Shown: piece by piece, positions 34,086 to 45,452 of the stretch | Layout of the letters: the number at the start of each line of letters is the position of its first letter | How positions within the stretch are numbered: the stretch's first letter is position 1 | Source: Lolium rigidum | Taxonomy: Eukaryota > Streptophyta > Magnoliopsida > Poales > Poaceae | Assembly: GCF_022539505.1 (NCBI RefSeq) | Contig: NC_061510.1 | Span: forward strand, 223,098,043-223,162,042 | Length of the DNA: 64,000 nt | Direction of reading: 5' to 3' | Notes under the pieces: model-generated | Seen by the model: the letters and a program-made list of their open reading frames with translations, nothing else | The model's database searches: none | What the model was told of the DNA's origin: nothing | Program-made: the position numbers and the translations under genes

Positions 34086-36677
34086 AGCATCCCCAAGCTT
34101 AGTTTCGCTCGTCCCGAGCGAGTAAAACGATAACAAAGATAATTTCTGAAGTGACATGCCATCATAACCTTGATCATACTATTTGTAAACATATGTAGTG
34201 GATGCAGCGATCAAAACAATGGTAATGTCATGAGTAAACAAGTGAATCATAAAGCAAAGACTTTTCATGAATAGTACTTTCAAGACAAGTATCAATAAGT
34301 CTTGCATAAGAGTTAACTCATAAAGCAATAAATCAAAGTAAAGGTATTGAAGCAACACAAAGGAAGATTAAGTTTCAGCGGTTGCTTTCAACTTGTAACA
34401 TGTATATCTCATAGATAATTGTCAACATAGAGTAATATAACAAGTGCAATATGCAAGTATGTAGGAATCAATGCACAGTTCACACAAGTGTTTGCTTCTT
34501 GAGGTGGAGAGAGATAGGTGAACTGACTCAACATAAAAGTAAAAAGAATGGTCCTTCAAAGAGGAAAGCATCGATTGCTATATTTGTGCTAGAGCTTTTA
34601 TTTTGAAAACATGAAACAATTTTGTCAACGGTAGTAATAAAGCATATGAGTTATGAAAGTTATATCTTACAAGTTGCAAGCCTCATGCATAGTATACTAA
34701 TAGTGCCCGCACCTTGTACTAATTAGCTTGGACTACCGGATCTTTGCAATGCACATGTTTTAACCAAGTGTCACAATGGGGTACCTCCATGCCGCTCGTA
34801 CAAAGGTCTAAGGAGAAAGCTCGCATTTTGGATTTCTCGCTTTTGATTATTCTCAACTTAGACATCCATACGGGACAACATGGACAACGAGATAATGGAC
34901 TCCTCTTTAATGCATAAGCATGTGGCAACAATTATTATTCTCATATGAGATTGAGGATGTGTGTCCAAAACTGAAACTTCCACCATGATTCATGGCTTTA
35001 GTTAGCGGCCCAATGTTCTTCTCTAACAATATGCATACTCCAACCATTAAGGTGGTAGATCTCTCTTACTTCAGACAAGACGGACATGTATAGCAACTCA
35101 CATGATATTCAACAAAGAATAGTTGATGGCGTCCCCAGAGGCATGGTTATCGCACAACAAGCAACTTAATAAGAGATAAAGTGCATAAGTACATATTCAA
35201 TACCACAATAGTTTTTAAGCTATTTGTCCCATGAGCTATATATTGCAAAGGTGAATGATGGAATTTTAAAGGTAGCACTCAAGCAATTTACTTTGGAATG
35301 GCGGATAAATACCATGTAGTAGGTAGGTATGGTGGACACAAATGGCATAGTGGTTGGCTCAAGGATTTTGGATGCATGAGAAGTATTCCCTCTCGATACA
35401 AGGTTTAGGCTAGCAAGGTTATTTGAAACAAACACAAGGATGAACGGTGCAGCAAAACTCACATAAAAGACATATTGTAAACATCATAAGACTCTACACC
35501 GTCTTCCTTGTTGTTCAAAACTCAATACTAGATATTATCTAGACTCTAGAGAAACCAATTATGCAAACCAAATTTTAGCAAGCTCTAAGTGTTTCTTCAT
35601 TAATGGGTGCGAAGTATATGATGCAAGAGCTTAAACATGAGCACAACAATTGCCAAGTATCAAATTATCCAAGACATTTTAGAGTTACTACATGTAGCAT
35701 TTTCCAATTCCAACCATATAACAATTTAACGAAGAAGAAACTTCGCCATGAATACTATGAGTAGAGCCTAAGGACATACTTGTCCATATGCTACAGCGGA
35801 GCGTGTCTCTCTCCCATAAAGTGAATGCTAGGATCCATTTTATTCAAACAAAACAAAAAAACAAAAACAAACCGACGCTCCAAGCAAAGTGCATAAGATG
35901 TGATGGAATAAAAATATAGTTTCAGGGGAGGAACCTGGTAATGTTGTCGATGAAGAAGGGGATGCCTTGGGCATCCCCAAGCTTAGACGCTTGAGTCTTC
36001 TTAGAATATGCAGGGGTGAACCACCGGGGCATCCCCAAGCTTAGAGCTTTCACTCTCCTTGATCATATTGCATCATACTCCTCTCTTGATCCTTGAAAAC
36101 TTCCTCCACACCAAACTCGAAACAACTCATTAGAGGGTTAGTGCATAATAAAAATTAACATGTTCAGAGGTGACACAATCATTCTTAATACTTCTGGACA
36201 TTGCATAAAGCTACTGGACATTAATGGATCAAAGAAATTCATCCAACATAGCAAAAGAGGCAATGCGAAATAAAAGGCAGAATCTGTCAAAACAGAACAG
36301 TCCGTAAAGATGGATTTTATTAGGCCACCAGACTTGCTCAAATGAAAATGCTCAAATTGAATGAAAGTTGCGTACATATCTGAGGATCATGCACGTAAAT
36401 TGGCTTAATTTTCTGAGCTACCTACAGGGAGGTAGACCCAGATTCGTGACAGCAAAGAAATCTGGAACTGCGCAGTAATCCAAATCTAGTACTTACTTTA
36501 CTATCAAAGACTTTACTTGGCACAACAAAACATAAAACTAAGATAAGGAGAGGTTGCTACAGTAGTAAACAACTTCCAAGACACAAATATAAAACAAAAA
36601 TACTGTAGTAAAAACATGGGTTGTCTCCCATAAGCGCTTTTCTTTAATGCCTTTCAGCTAGGCGCAGAAAGTGTAAC
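34086..36677 (-). mobile_element. Element C non-coding internal region
   Basis: About 2.6 kb of AT-rich sequence without a long ORF. It is colinear with 46940-49480 of element D and, inverted, with 43812-44930 inside element E. The phrase GGCATCCCCAAGCTTAG occurs three times (34087, 35971, 36029), echoing the polypurine tract. Confidence 0.8.
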
Positions 36678-37322
36678 TCAAGTGTTATCAAAGGGTGGTG
36701 CATCTACAGCGGGGTTTGGAGTTTTCTCAACCATGCATAGTATATTGGATACATAAGTTTCAGCGTCTCCCTTTTCATTAGTCTTGGGCTTGCTACTCTC
36801 ATCGAACAAATTTTCAGGAACAAGCCAAGCATAGTTATTTTCTAGTGCATCATTCATAGCTAGGAGTTTACATGGTATTGGTGCTTTGATCTCCCCACCA
36901 TCATTAATATTATTAGTGTACCTTATTCTATCCATGTCCATTTTTTCAAGGAGACCAACAAAATTAGTATGAGAACCAATCATATTAAATTTAGCAAAGA
37001 CCTTTCTAGCTTCTCTTGCTAGACCACCAAATTCTCTAAGAAGGGTTTCTAAAACAAAATCTTTCTTTTCCCCCTCTTCCAAATCACCAAGTGTAAGAAA
37101 CATGTGTTGGATTATAGGATTGAGATTAACAAATTTAGTTTCCAACATGCGAACTAAAGCAGCAGCAGCAATTTCATAAGTAGGAGCAAGTTCTACCAAG
37201 TGTCTATCTTCAAAATCTTCAACGGTACTAACATGGGTGAAAAATTCTTCTATATTGTTCCTCCCAATTATAGACCCGCGTCCTACCGGTATGTTTTTTG
37301 TGGTAAAATTAAAAGGAAACAT
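36678..37322 (-). CDS. Element C gag-position ORF, 214 aa
   Basis: The only sizeable ORF of element C, starting about 240 bp inside the 5' LTR. It begins MFPFNFTTKNIPVGRG and includes a mostly helical middle (AAAALVRMLETKFVNL, VLETLLREFGGLAREARK). It has no zinc knuckle, protease motif or RT. It occupies the gag position of a non-autonomous retroelement but has no gag signature I can point to. Its function is unknown. Confidence 0.55.
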   Translation of the reverse strand: MFPFNFTTKNIPVGRGSIIGRNNIEEFFTHVSTVEDFEDRHLVELAPTYEIAAAALVRMLETKFVNLNPIIQHMFLTLGDLEEGEKKDFVLETLLREFGGLAREARKVFAKFNMIGSHTNFVGLLEKMDMDRIRYTNNINDGGEIKAPIPCKLLAMNDALENNYAWLVPENLFDESSKPKTNEKGDAETYVSNILCMVEKTPNPAVDAPPFDNT

Positions 37323-37558
37323 GATGAATCAAGTAAAGTAAATGCAAGTAAACTAAATTTTTTGTGTTTTTGATATAGCAAACAAGACAGTAAATAAAGT
37401 AAAGCTAGCAACTAATTTTTTTGTGTTTTGATATAATGCAGCAGACAAAGTAGTAAATAAAATAAAGCAAGACAAAAACAAAGTAAAGAGATTGAGAAGT
37501 GGAGACTCCCCTTGCAGCGTGTCTTGATCTCCCCGGCAACGGCGCCTGAAAATATGCT

Positions 37559-39155
37559 TGATGGCGTGTATTTCACACGTTCGTTGGGAAACCCCAAGAG
37601 GAAGGTATGATGCGCACACGCAGCAAGTTTTCTCTCGAAAGAAACCAAGGTTTATCGAACCAGGAGGAGCCAAGAAGCACGTTGAAGGTTGATGGCGGCG
37701 GGATGTAGTGCGGCGCAACACCAGGGATTCCGGCGCCAACGTGGAACCCGCACAACACAACCAAAGTACTTTGCCCCAACGAAACAGTGAGGTTGTCAAT
37801 CTCACCGACTTGCTTGTAACAAAGGATTAACCGAATTGTGTGGAAGATGATTGTTTGCGAGAGAAAACAGTAGAAACAAGTATTGCAGCAGATTTGTATT
37901 TCAAGTATTAAAAGAATGGACCGGGGTCCACAGTTCACTAGAGGTGTCTCTCCCATAAGATAAAAGCATGTTGGGTGAACAAATTACGGTCGGGCAATTG
38001 ACAAATAGAGAGGGCATAACAATGCACATACATGTCATGATAAGTATAGCGAGATTTAATTGGGCATTACGACAAAGTACATAGACCGCCATCCAACCGC
38101 ATCTATGCCTAAAAAGTCCACCTTCGAGTTATCGTCCGACCCCCTCCAGTATTAAGTTGCTAACAACAGACAATTGCATTAAGTATGGTGCGTAATGTAA
38201 TCAATAACTACATCCTCGGACATAGCATCAATGTTTTATCCCTAGTGGCAACAACACAACACAACCTTAGAACTTTCTGTCACTGTCCCAGGTGTCAATG
38301 CAGGCATGAACCCACTATCGAGCATAAATACTCCCTCTTGGAGTTACTAGCATCAACTTGGCCAGAGCCTCTACTAATAACGGAGAGCATGCAAGATCAT
38401 AAACAACACATATGTAATAACTTGATAATTAACATAACATGGTATTCTCTATCCATCGGATCCCGACAAACACAACATAGAGTATTACGTGATAGATGAT
38501 CTTGATCATGTTAGGCAGCTCACAAGATCCAACAATGAAGCACAATGAGGAGAAGACAACCATCTAGCTACTGCTATGGACCCATAGTCCAGGGGTGAAC
38601 TACTCACTCATCACTCCGGAGGCGACCATGGCGGTGTAGAGTCCTCCAGGAGATGAATCCCCTCTCCGGCAGGGTGCCGGAGGAGATCTCCAGAATCCCC
38701 CGAGATGGGATTGGCGGCGGCGGCGTCTCTGGAAGGTTTTCCGTATCGTGGTTTTTCGCCTCAGGGGTTTCGCGACGGAGGCTTTAAGTAGGCGGAAGGG
38801 CGGAGTCGGAGGGCCGACGAGGGGCCCACACCACGGGCGGCGCGGCCCCCTTGGCCGCGCCGCCTTGTGGTCCGGCCACCTCGTGGCCCCACTTCGTATG
38901 CTCTTCGGTCTTCCGGAAGGTTCGTGGCAAAATAGGCCCCCGGGTCTTGATTTCGTCCGATTCCGAGAATATTTCGTTACTAGGATTTCGAAACCAAAAA
39001 CAGCGTAAAAACAACAACCGGCACTTCGGCATCTTGTTAATAGGTTAGTTCCAGAAAATGCACGAATATGACATAAAGTGTGCATAAAACATGTAGGTAT
39101 CATCAATAATATGGCATAGAACATAAGAAATTATCGATACGTCGGAGACGTATCA
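37559..39155 (-). repeat. 5' LTR of element C
   Basis: 1597 bp, followed on its interior side by about 12 bases and then the primer-binding site at 37531-37546. It is a close partner of the LTR at 32487-34085. Confidence 0.9.
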
Positions 39156-39160
39156 CGTGG

Positions 39161-39515
39161 CAAGACGTGTGGCGCCGCTCCCATGGGCGCCACACTTTCA
39201 AAGTGTGGCGCCGATGCCATGGACACCACACATGTCAATATATATGTCGAAAACATCCAGGGGCTCCGGACGCTTGGTCCTTAGCCGTTTTGGCGACCCT
39301 GTTTGTGTGGCGCCGATGCCAAGGGCGCCACACTTCATAGTTTGGCGCCGAGGGCACAAACAGGCTCGCCAAAACGGCTAAGGACTAAGCGTCCGAAGCC
39401 CCTGGATGTTTTCGACATATAAATTGACATGTGTGGCGCCCATGGCATTGGCGCCACACAGTGAAGTGTGGCACCCATGGCAAGGGCGCCACACATTGAC
39501 TTGTGCTACATCATG
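39161..39515. repeat. Dyad array and foldback in MULE TIR
   Basis: Contains six copies of a 27-bp dyad, TGTGGCGCC-N9-GGCGCCACA, some degenerate, with the loop often holding CATGG or CCATG. Embedded is a larger inverted repeat with arms 39221-39306 and 39356-39440 (about 85 bp, near perfect, including GTCGAAAACATCCAGGGGC and CCTTAGCCGTTTTGGCGA) around a loop that is itself a dyad. More dyads lie at 32371-32421 and, in the right TIR, at 52516-52665. Confidence 0.85.
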
Positions 39516-39817
39516 AAAAGTGCTACCATATTTCAACATTTTTGAATACAACATTGCACACAACATCTATGAGACAACATAATGGTTTAGATTGCACATA
39601 ATGTTCGACGACATCAAGGTTCGAATTACAATAAGGTTCGACGACATCAAGGTTCGACAAGATCAAGGTTCATACAACATCAAGGTTCAACAACATCAAG
39701 GTTCGACAACATGAACATAGCCAAAATGACATCACTGTGTGGCGAAAGCTCCCTCCCCCTTTGCCTTCTTCTTCCTAGATTCTTCCGCCAGTTCTTCCTT
39801 CTCCCTTATCTCACAAA
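39516..39817. repeat. GGTTCGACAACATCAA short tandem repeats
   Basis: From 39600 to 39720 a degenerate 15-18-bp unit (AAGGTTCGACAACATC) recurs about seven times. The rest is AT-rich MULE interior with no ORF. Confidence 0.6.
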
Positions 39818-40237
39818 TCAACTGAACCACCGAGTCGAAGAAATGGTGGCGCTCCTCCGTCTTTGAAGTTCCGCTTGAGCTCTTTCCTCCCTTATGCGCT
39901 CAGCCTCCTTAGCCACCTCATCTAGGTGTATCCCATTGTCCCTCTCCCTCGCTAGTTGAGCAAGTTGCATGTTCCTCTGGAATTTTTCCCTCCATAGACG
40001 GTCCCTTTCGGCCTGGAGCTTCTGATTCCTCTTCTTCTCGCGCCATAGGTATTCCTCATACTCCCTTTGCATACGGGCACGGTCGGCCATCTTCTTGTCG
40101 TGCTCCTCCTTCTCTTTCCTCGCAACTTCGTCCTTCTCCCTCTTCCGCACCGTCCTCACAGCCTCCTCCCAAACGGACTCCTCCTTCTCATTGCCCTCCC
40201 ACGCCTCCTTCCCCTTCGTGGGTTGAGTTGCCATACC
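39818..40237 (-). pseudogene. Charged coiled-coil ORF in the MULE
   Basis: A minus-strand ORF starting near MATQPTKGKEAWEG and running 138 aa as a Lys/Glu/Arg-rich helix (KREKDEVARKEKEEHDKKMA, LWREKKRNQKLQAERDRLW). A perfect acceptor-like TTTTGTTTTCAG precedes it, so it may be a spliced exon. It follows the transposase N-terminal remnant but does not look like MULE catalytic sequence. It could be a captured host exon or a fused transposon segment. I do not recognise it. Confidence 0.45.
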
Positions 40238-40257
40238 TGAAAACAAAATTGAAAAAA

Positions 40258-40461
40258 CCAAATTCGGTGGCTTCTTCTTGGCTCATGGGTGGTGGACTCC
40301 TAGCTTGAACGGGGGAGGAGCGCCGGTTGAGGTCAAGATTGATACGAGCATCAACCGTCTTGGTTGCAAACAACTCCAAAGCCTTGTCTTGTGACTCGGC
40401 CACCGTCTCCTTTTAAAAGGACCAACGTTGCTCGGAGTTCATACGCATTGTCTTCCAACGG
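40258..40461 (-). pseudogene. MULE transposase remnant, second piece
   Basis: Continues the frame of 51873-52085 across the element D insertion: GMHTRWKTMRMNSEQRW, then a TAA at 40413-40415, then KETVAESQDKALELFATK and ARSPPPMSQEEATEF. This matches the pattern of N-terminal regions of grass MuDR-type transposases. The stop and the insertion make it non-functional. Confidence 0.6.
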
Positions 40462-41615
40462 GTGTGTGATGTCTACGGGTCTTCTATTCTTGTAGACAGT
40501 GTTGGGCCTCCAAGAGCAGAGGTTTGTAGAACAGCAGCAAGTTTTCCCTTAAGTGGATCACCCAAGGTTTATCGAACTCAGGGAGGAAGAGGTCAAAGAT
40601 ATCCCTCTCATGCAACCCTGCAACCACAAAGCAAGAAGTCTCTTGTGTCCCCAACACACCTAATAGGTGCACTAGTTCGGCGAAGAGATAGTGAAATACA
40701 GGTGGTATGAATATATATGAGCAGTAGTAACGGAGCAAGATAGTAACGCAGTAAAACAGTGAACAAGCAGCGATAGCAGTATTTAGGAACAAGGCCTAGG
40801 GATTACACTTTCACTAGTGGACACTCTCAACATTGATCGCGTAATAAATAACTCTTTCTCATATGTGCTACATACACTCTTTTATTGGATGACAAACACC
40901 AGTCGTTGTGTAGGGCTACAAGAGCACCTCAATGCCGGAGTTAACAAGCTCCACAACATTCGATGTTCATATTTAAATAACCTTAGAGCATAATAGATCA
41001 TTGCAAAATAAACCAACAACTAACATAGCGCACACACTGTCCATATTACACTATGAAGGAGGAATAGATCACATCAATACTATCATAATGATAATTAACT
41101 CCACAATCTACAAGAGATCATGATCATAGCCTACGACAAGAACCACACGGTGCACACACTAGTCACCTTTACACCATGCAGGAGGAATAGACTACTTTAA
41201 TAACATCACATGAGTAGCACACAACTAGTAGCGATACAAAGCTCATCATATGGATCTCAATCATGTAAAGCAGCTCATGAGATCATTGTATTGAAGTACA
41301 TAGGAGAGAGATTAACCACATAGCTACCGGTACAGCCCCGAGCCTCGATGGAGAACTACTCCTCCTCATGGGAGACAGCAGCGTTGATGGAGATGGCGGT
41401 GGTTTCGATGGAGGAGCCTTCCGGCTGCACTTCCCGTCCCGGCGGCGTGCCGGAACGTATACTCCCGTCCCCGCATCTTGGCTTCGCGATGGCGGCGGCT
41501 CTGGAAGGTTTCTCGTACCGTGGTTTTTCCGTCTCGAGGTTTTAGGTCCAGGGGCTTTATATAGGCGAAGAGGCGGCGTCAGGAGGTCGAAGGGGCGCCG
41601 ACACAATAGGGGGGC

Positions 41616-42779
41616 TGTTATCACCAGAATTTGACCGGATCAGAGGTGGGCCGCGACCAAGATGGACTTGAAGAATATACATGGAAGAAATACATGAATC
41701 GGCCTTGCATACCAAGTTTGGGCTAATTGCCCATGTATCTGTAACATAGTGGATCGCATCTTAGTTTAGAAGTTAGAGTTTTACCCGTGCACGGTTCGGT
41801 GCACGCCTGAATTAGAAAGTCCCCTGGACTATAAATATGTATCTAGGGTTTATGGAAAAAACAACAACCAACGTTCAACACAAACAAATCTCGGCGCATC
41901 GCCAACTCCTTCGTCTCGAGGGTTCCTCCGGTAAGCACCATGCTGCCTAGATCGCATCTTGCGATCTAGGCAGACAAGCCTGCCCACGTTGTTCATGCGT
42001 TGCTCGTGCTCGAAGCCTTTTTGATGGCGAGCAACGTAGTTATCTTAGATGTGTTAGGGTTAGCATTGTTCTTCGTATCATATGCTGTCGTAGTGCAACC
42101 CTTATACATCTAGCCGCCCTTACACCTATCTTAGGTGTAGGGGCGGCACCGCGCTTGATCATCGTTTAGTTGATCTGATCCGTTACGGTTGCTCCTTGTT
42201 CTGCAAGGATTAGTTTAACATCCGCAATAGTTAGGCCTTACAAAGGGTTGGAGGATCCAGCGGCGTGTAGGGTGGAGTTTGCTAGCCCTAGACAGGACGT
42301 TCCGGGGATCAACCTCGTGTTAGTTTTTAGGCCCTGTCTAGGATCGGCTTACGTTCACCGTACGCGAGCGCGAGGCCCAATCGTGAGTAGGATGATCCGA
42401 TTATGCGGTGAAAACCCTAAATCGTCGTAGATCTCATTAGCTTTATCTTGATCAAGCAGGACCACCATATATCCGGACACCTTGTACGAATCATGGGTGG
42501 ATCGGCTCTTTGAGCCGATTCACGAGATAACCCGAGAGCCGATCGAGGCTCGTATTTAACGTTTACGTGTATGCCATGCAGGAAACTAAGCGAGGCATCA
42601 TCCAACACCTTCCCGACCAGGTATAGGTCAGGTGGCACGCCCTGCGATAGCATCGGACGTGTGACCAGAAGGCTTTGCGGGCCGTCGCTCTGAGGGACTG
42701 GGGCCAGCCGCAGCCCTAGTTGTTCCCGGCTCTACTGTGTTGCCAGTCACTGCCCGCCGGTGGGTTTCTGACGCCAACA
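41616..42779 (+). repeat. 5' LTR of element E
   Basis: About 1.16 kb. CTATAAATATG at about 41828 is a good TATA box. A self-complementary ATCGGCTCTTTGAGCCGAT lies near 42502. The sequence after the LTR, TCTGGCACGCTCGGTGGGAC, is in primer-binding-site position, but I cannot assign the tRNA. Confidence 0.9.
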
Positions 42780-42840
42780 CATTCTGGCACGCTCGGTGGG
42801 ACAATCTTCGACATCCACCGCATCGCCATCTACATCTGAG

Positions 42841-43800
42841 ATGGCGGAAGGCACTCCAGTCCCGTCCGCCGCTGCCGTTCGCATTGGCAGCACCAGAAGT
42901 GCCGAACTCATCGGCATCCGCCGTTAACATGGTGAAGCTCACTCAGCCAAGATTCTCGTTCGACATCAACATGATAGGGCTCGGGTACCACCCTGGTGAG
43001 GACAGAGACGAGGGCAGCTGCTCTCACAACGAAGACAAGGAGGAAGCTGTTCCACGCGATCGGCCCCGACACCTCCAAAAAATCTTGGTTACAATCAAGA
43101 TGAAGGCCGATTCCATCGACCGGCCCGCATTATCCGTACAGCATTTATGGACAAACGGGGCGATGCCGATCCGTGTGATCGGCCCCAAGGATTTATGGAG
43201 GAACATTGCAAAAACCTTCATCGAGCAAGCAACGTGGAGGCCGATTCCAGCAATCGGCCAAAATTTGTCTTCACCATCCATTCTGCCTGGATTCAACATC
43301 GATCTAATAGGCGATGGGTTTACGTCGGCTGATGAGCTGGAAGAAGTCCACATTGGTCCTAACAGAGCCGACGTTCACATATAGTGCCTTGGCTAACCAC
43401 AGAGCCGATATCAGCAGTTACCTGGCAGAATCGGCTCGGGGGGCACCTAATCGGATTCCAAAGTACGATACATGTGCAGTGAAAAATCGGCGGGCCGATA
43501 GGGAAATCGGCCAGTAAAAAAAAAGTACGATGAGCTCAAGGCTCTCTTTGAAGCCGATCTAATCGGCTCTTTCTCGAAAACCCGTTCTCATGGCATCAGG
43601 TGGAACGGCTTTACAGCCGAGGGTGCCCTCGACCAAGTAGATCTGTCCACCCCTTCAGAAGAACGGACCAGAGCTCTGCGCCGGGAAGTTAACTACATGG
43701 TAGCTCATTCTGTTTACCGCCATGGCAAAGACAAAAAAGAGAGCAGTCACTCTGGTGGCAAGGACAAAGAGGAGGCCGGTTCAAGCGATCGGCTTCGATA
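42841..43800 (+). pseudogene. Element E gag-like region
   Basis: Starts MAEGTPVPSAAAVRIG and hits a stop after 28 codons. A second frame (from about 42929) then stays open to 43384 with VKLTQPRFSFDINMIGLGY and PGFNIDLIGDG. Beyond that the coding decays. The DNA is dotted with GCCGAT/ATCGGC words in both orientations. No zinc knuckle is seen. Confidence 0.5.
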
Positions 43801-43811
43801 TAATGATAAAA

Positions 43812-44930
43812 GGTACAACAATGAAGACGGTATAGAGTCTTATAATGCTTTCAATATGTCTTTTATGTGAGTTTTGTTGTACCGGTTCATACTTGTGTTT
43901 GCTTTAAACAACCTTGCTAGCCTAAACCTTGTATCGAGAGGGAATACTTCTCATGCATCCAAAATCCTTGAGCCAAACACTATGCCACTTGTGTCCACCA
44001 TACCTACCTACTACATAGTATTTCTCCGCCATTCCAAAGTAAATTGCTTGAGTGCTACCTTTGAAATTTCTATTCTTTATCTTTGCAATATATAGCTCAT
44101 GGGACAAATAGCTTAAAACCTATTGTGGTATTGAATATGTACTTATGCATATTATTTCTTATTAAGTTGCTTGTTGGGCGATAACCATGTTCCTGGGGAC
44201 GCCATCAACTATTTCTTTGTTGAATATTATGTGAGTTTCTATGCATGTTCGTCTTGTCTGAAGTAAGGGTGATTTATCATGATCAAATGGTTTGAGTATG
44301 CATATTGTTAGAGAAGAACATTGGGCCGCTAACTAAAGCCATGATCCATGGTGGAAGTTTCAGTTTGGACAACAAACCTCAATCTCTTATGAGAATTTTA
44401 TCCGTTGTTGAATGCTTATGCATTAAAGAGGAGTCCACTATCCGTTGTCTATGTTGTCCCGGTATGGATGTCTAAGTTGAGAATAATCAAAAGCGAGAAA
44501 TCCAATGCGAGCTTTCTCCTTAGACCTTTGTACAGGCGGCATAGAGGTACCCCTTTGTGACACTTGGTTAAAACGTATGCTATGCTATGATAATCCATGT
44601 AAATCCAAGCTAATTAGGACAAGGTGCGGGCACTATTGGTATACTATACATGAGGCTTGCAACTTGTAGGATATAATTTACATAACTCATATGCTTTATT
44701 ACTACCGTTGACAAAGTTGTTTCTTATTTTCAAAATAAAAGCTCTAGCACAAATATAGCAATCCATGCTTCCCTCTGCGAAGGGCCTTTCTTCTACTTTT
44801 ATTGTTGAGTCGGTTTACCCATTTCCTTCTATCTAAAAAAGCAAACACTTGTGTTAACCGTGCATTGATTCCTACATACTTGCATATTGCACTTGTTATA
44901 TTACTTTATGTTGACAATATCCGGAAGATA
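43812..44930 (+). mobile_element. C/D-family internal fragment inside E
   Basis: About 1.1 kb matching, inverted, the non-coding interior of elements C (34430-35510) and D (47280-48360). Shared words include GACAAGGTGCGGGCACTATT and TCCATGGTGGAAGTTTCAG. It has no LTR ends of its own and replaces the part of E where gag/protease should be. It joins the RT fragment at about 44930. Either transduction/template switching or a nested insertion followed by deletion could explain it. Confidence 0.78.
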
Positions 44931-44939
44931 TACACAAGA

Positions 44940-45340
44940 CTGCATTCAGAGTACCAGGTTCAGTGGGCTTGTTTGAATATGTAGTCATGACATTTAGACT
45001 GAAGAACGCTGATGCAACGTACCAAAGAGCCATGAACTACATATTTCATGATCTGATCGGCAAACTGGTTGAGATCTACATTGACGACATGGTGGTCAAG
45101 TCTGTCTCCGTAGAGGGACACTTAGAGGATTTACGACGCATCCGGGACCGAACTAGGAAATTCGGACTAAGGATGAATCCGAAGAAGTGTGCATTTGGAG
45201 TGCCGGCCGGTCAATTCTTGGGCTTCTTGGTTCATGAACGCGGAATTGAGATCGGCCTAAAAAGTCAGGAGGAAGTGCGCACAATGAAGCCGCCTACCAC
45301 GAAAAAGGAACTACAGTGTCAAATCGTGCAGAGAAGTTGA
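44940..45340 (+). pseudogene. Ty3/gypsy reverse transcriptase fragment
   Basis: Contains FEYVVMTFRLKNADATYQR, the catalytic YIDDMVV, GLRMNPKKCAFGV and GQFLGFLVHERGIEI, then PPTTKKELQ, in the order of gypsy RT motifs. Only the palm half remains. The N-terminal RT and everything after the connection region are missing. Frame is lost at both ends. Confidence 0.85.
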
Positions 45341-45452
45341 GAAGGCAAGGCGTCAGGATGAAGGATACTGCGATGGTTCTGCCACGACATGACCCGACGA
45401 AGAAAAAGCAAAGTGATTTTGGAATTATCAATTCCAAAACCAGGGGGGCATG

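Larger units (their letters stand above)
32487..39155 (-). mobile_element. Complete gypsy-like LTR element C
   Basis: The LTRs are 32487-34085 and 37559-39155 (about 1.6 kb each, nearly identical, ending TGATACGTCTCC...CATCA on the minus strand). Target duplications CGTGG lie at 32482-32486 and 39156-39160. The primer-binding site, GGCGCCGTTGCCGGGG on the minus strand, is at 37531-37546, complementary to the 3' end of tRNA-Asp by established usage. A polypurine tract AAGCTTGGGGATGCT precedes the left LTR. The 3.5-kb interior has one gag-position ORF and no protease, RT or integrase, so it is a non-autonomous, probably Sabrina/Fatima-type, element. It is inserted in the left TIR of the MULE. 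Confidence 0.92.

Noticed and set aside
37531..37546. CCCCGGCAACGGCGCC as the 3' end of a tRNA gene
   Set aside because: It sits 12 bases from an LTR in the correct orientation for a primer-binding site and has no tRNA body.
39161..39515. CRISPR-like array
   Set aside because: The units are dyads with variable spacing inside a plant MULE TIR; there are no uniform spacers and no cas genes.
42737..43384. A single intact 215-aa host gene
   Set aside because: The first part lies in the LTR and leader of element E, and the ORF is a shifted gag-like frame.
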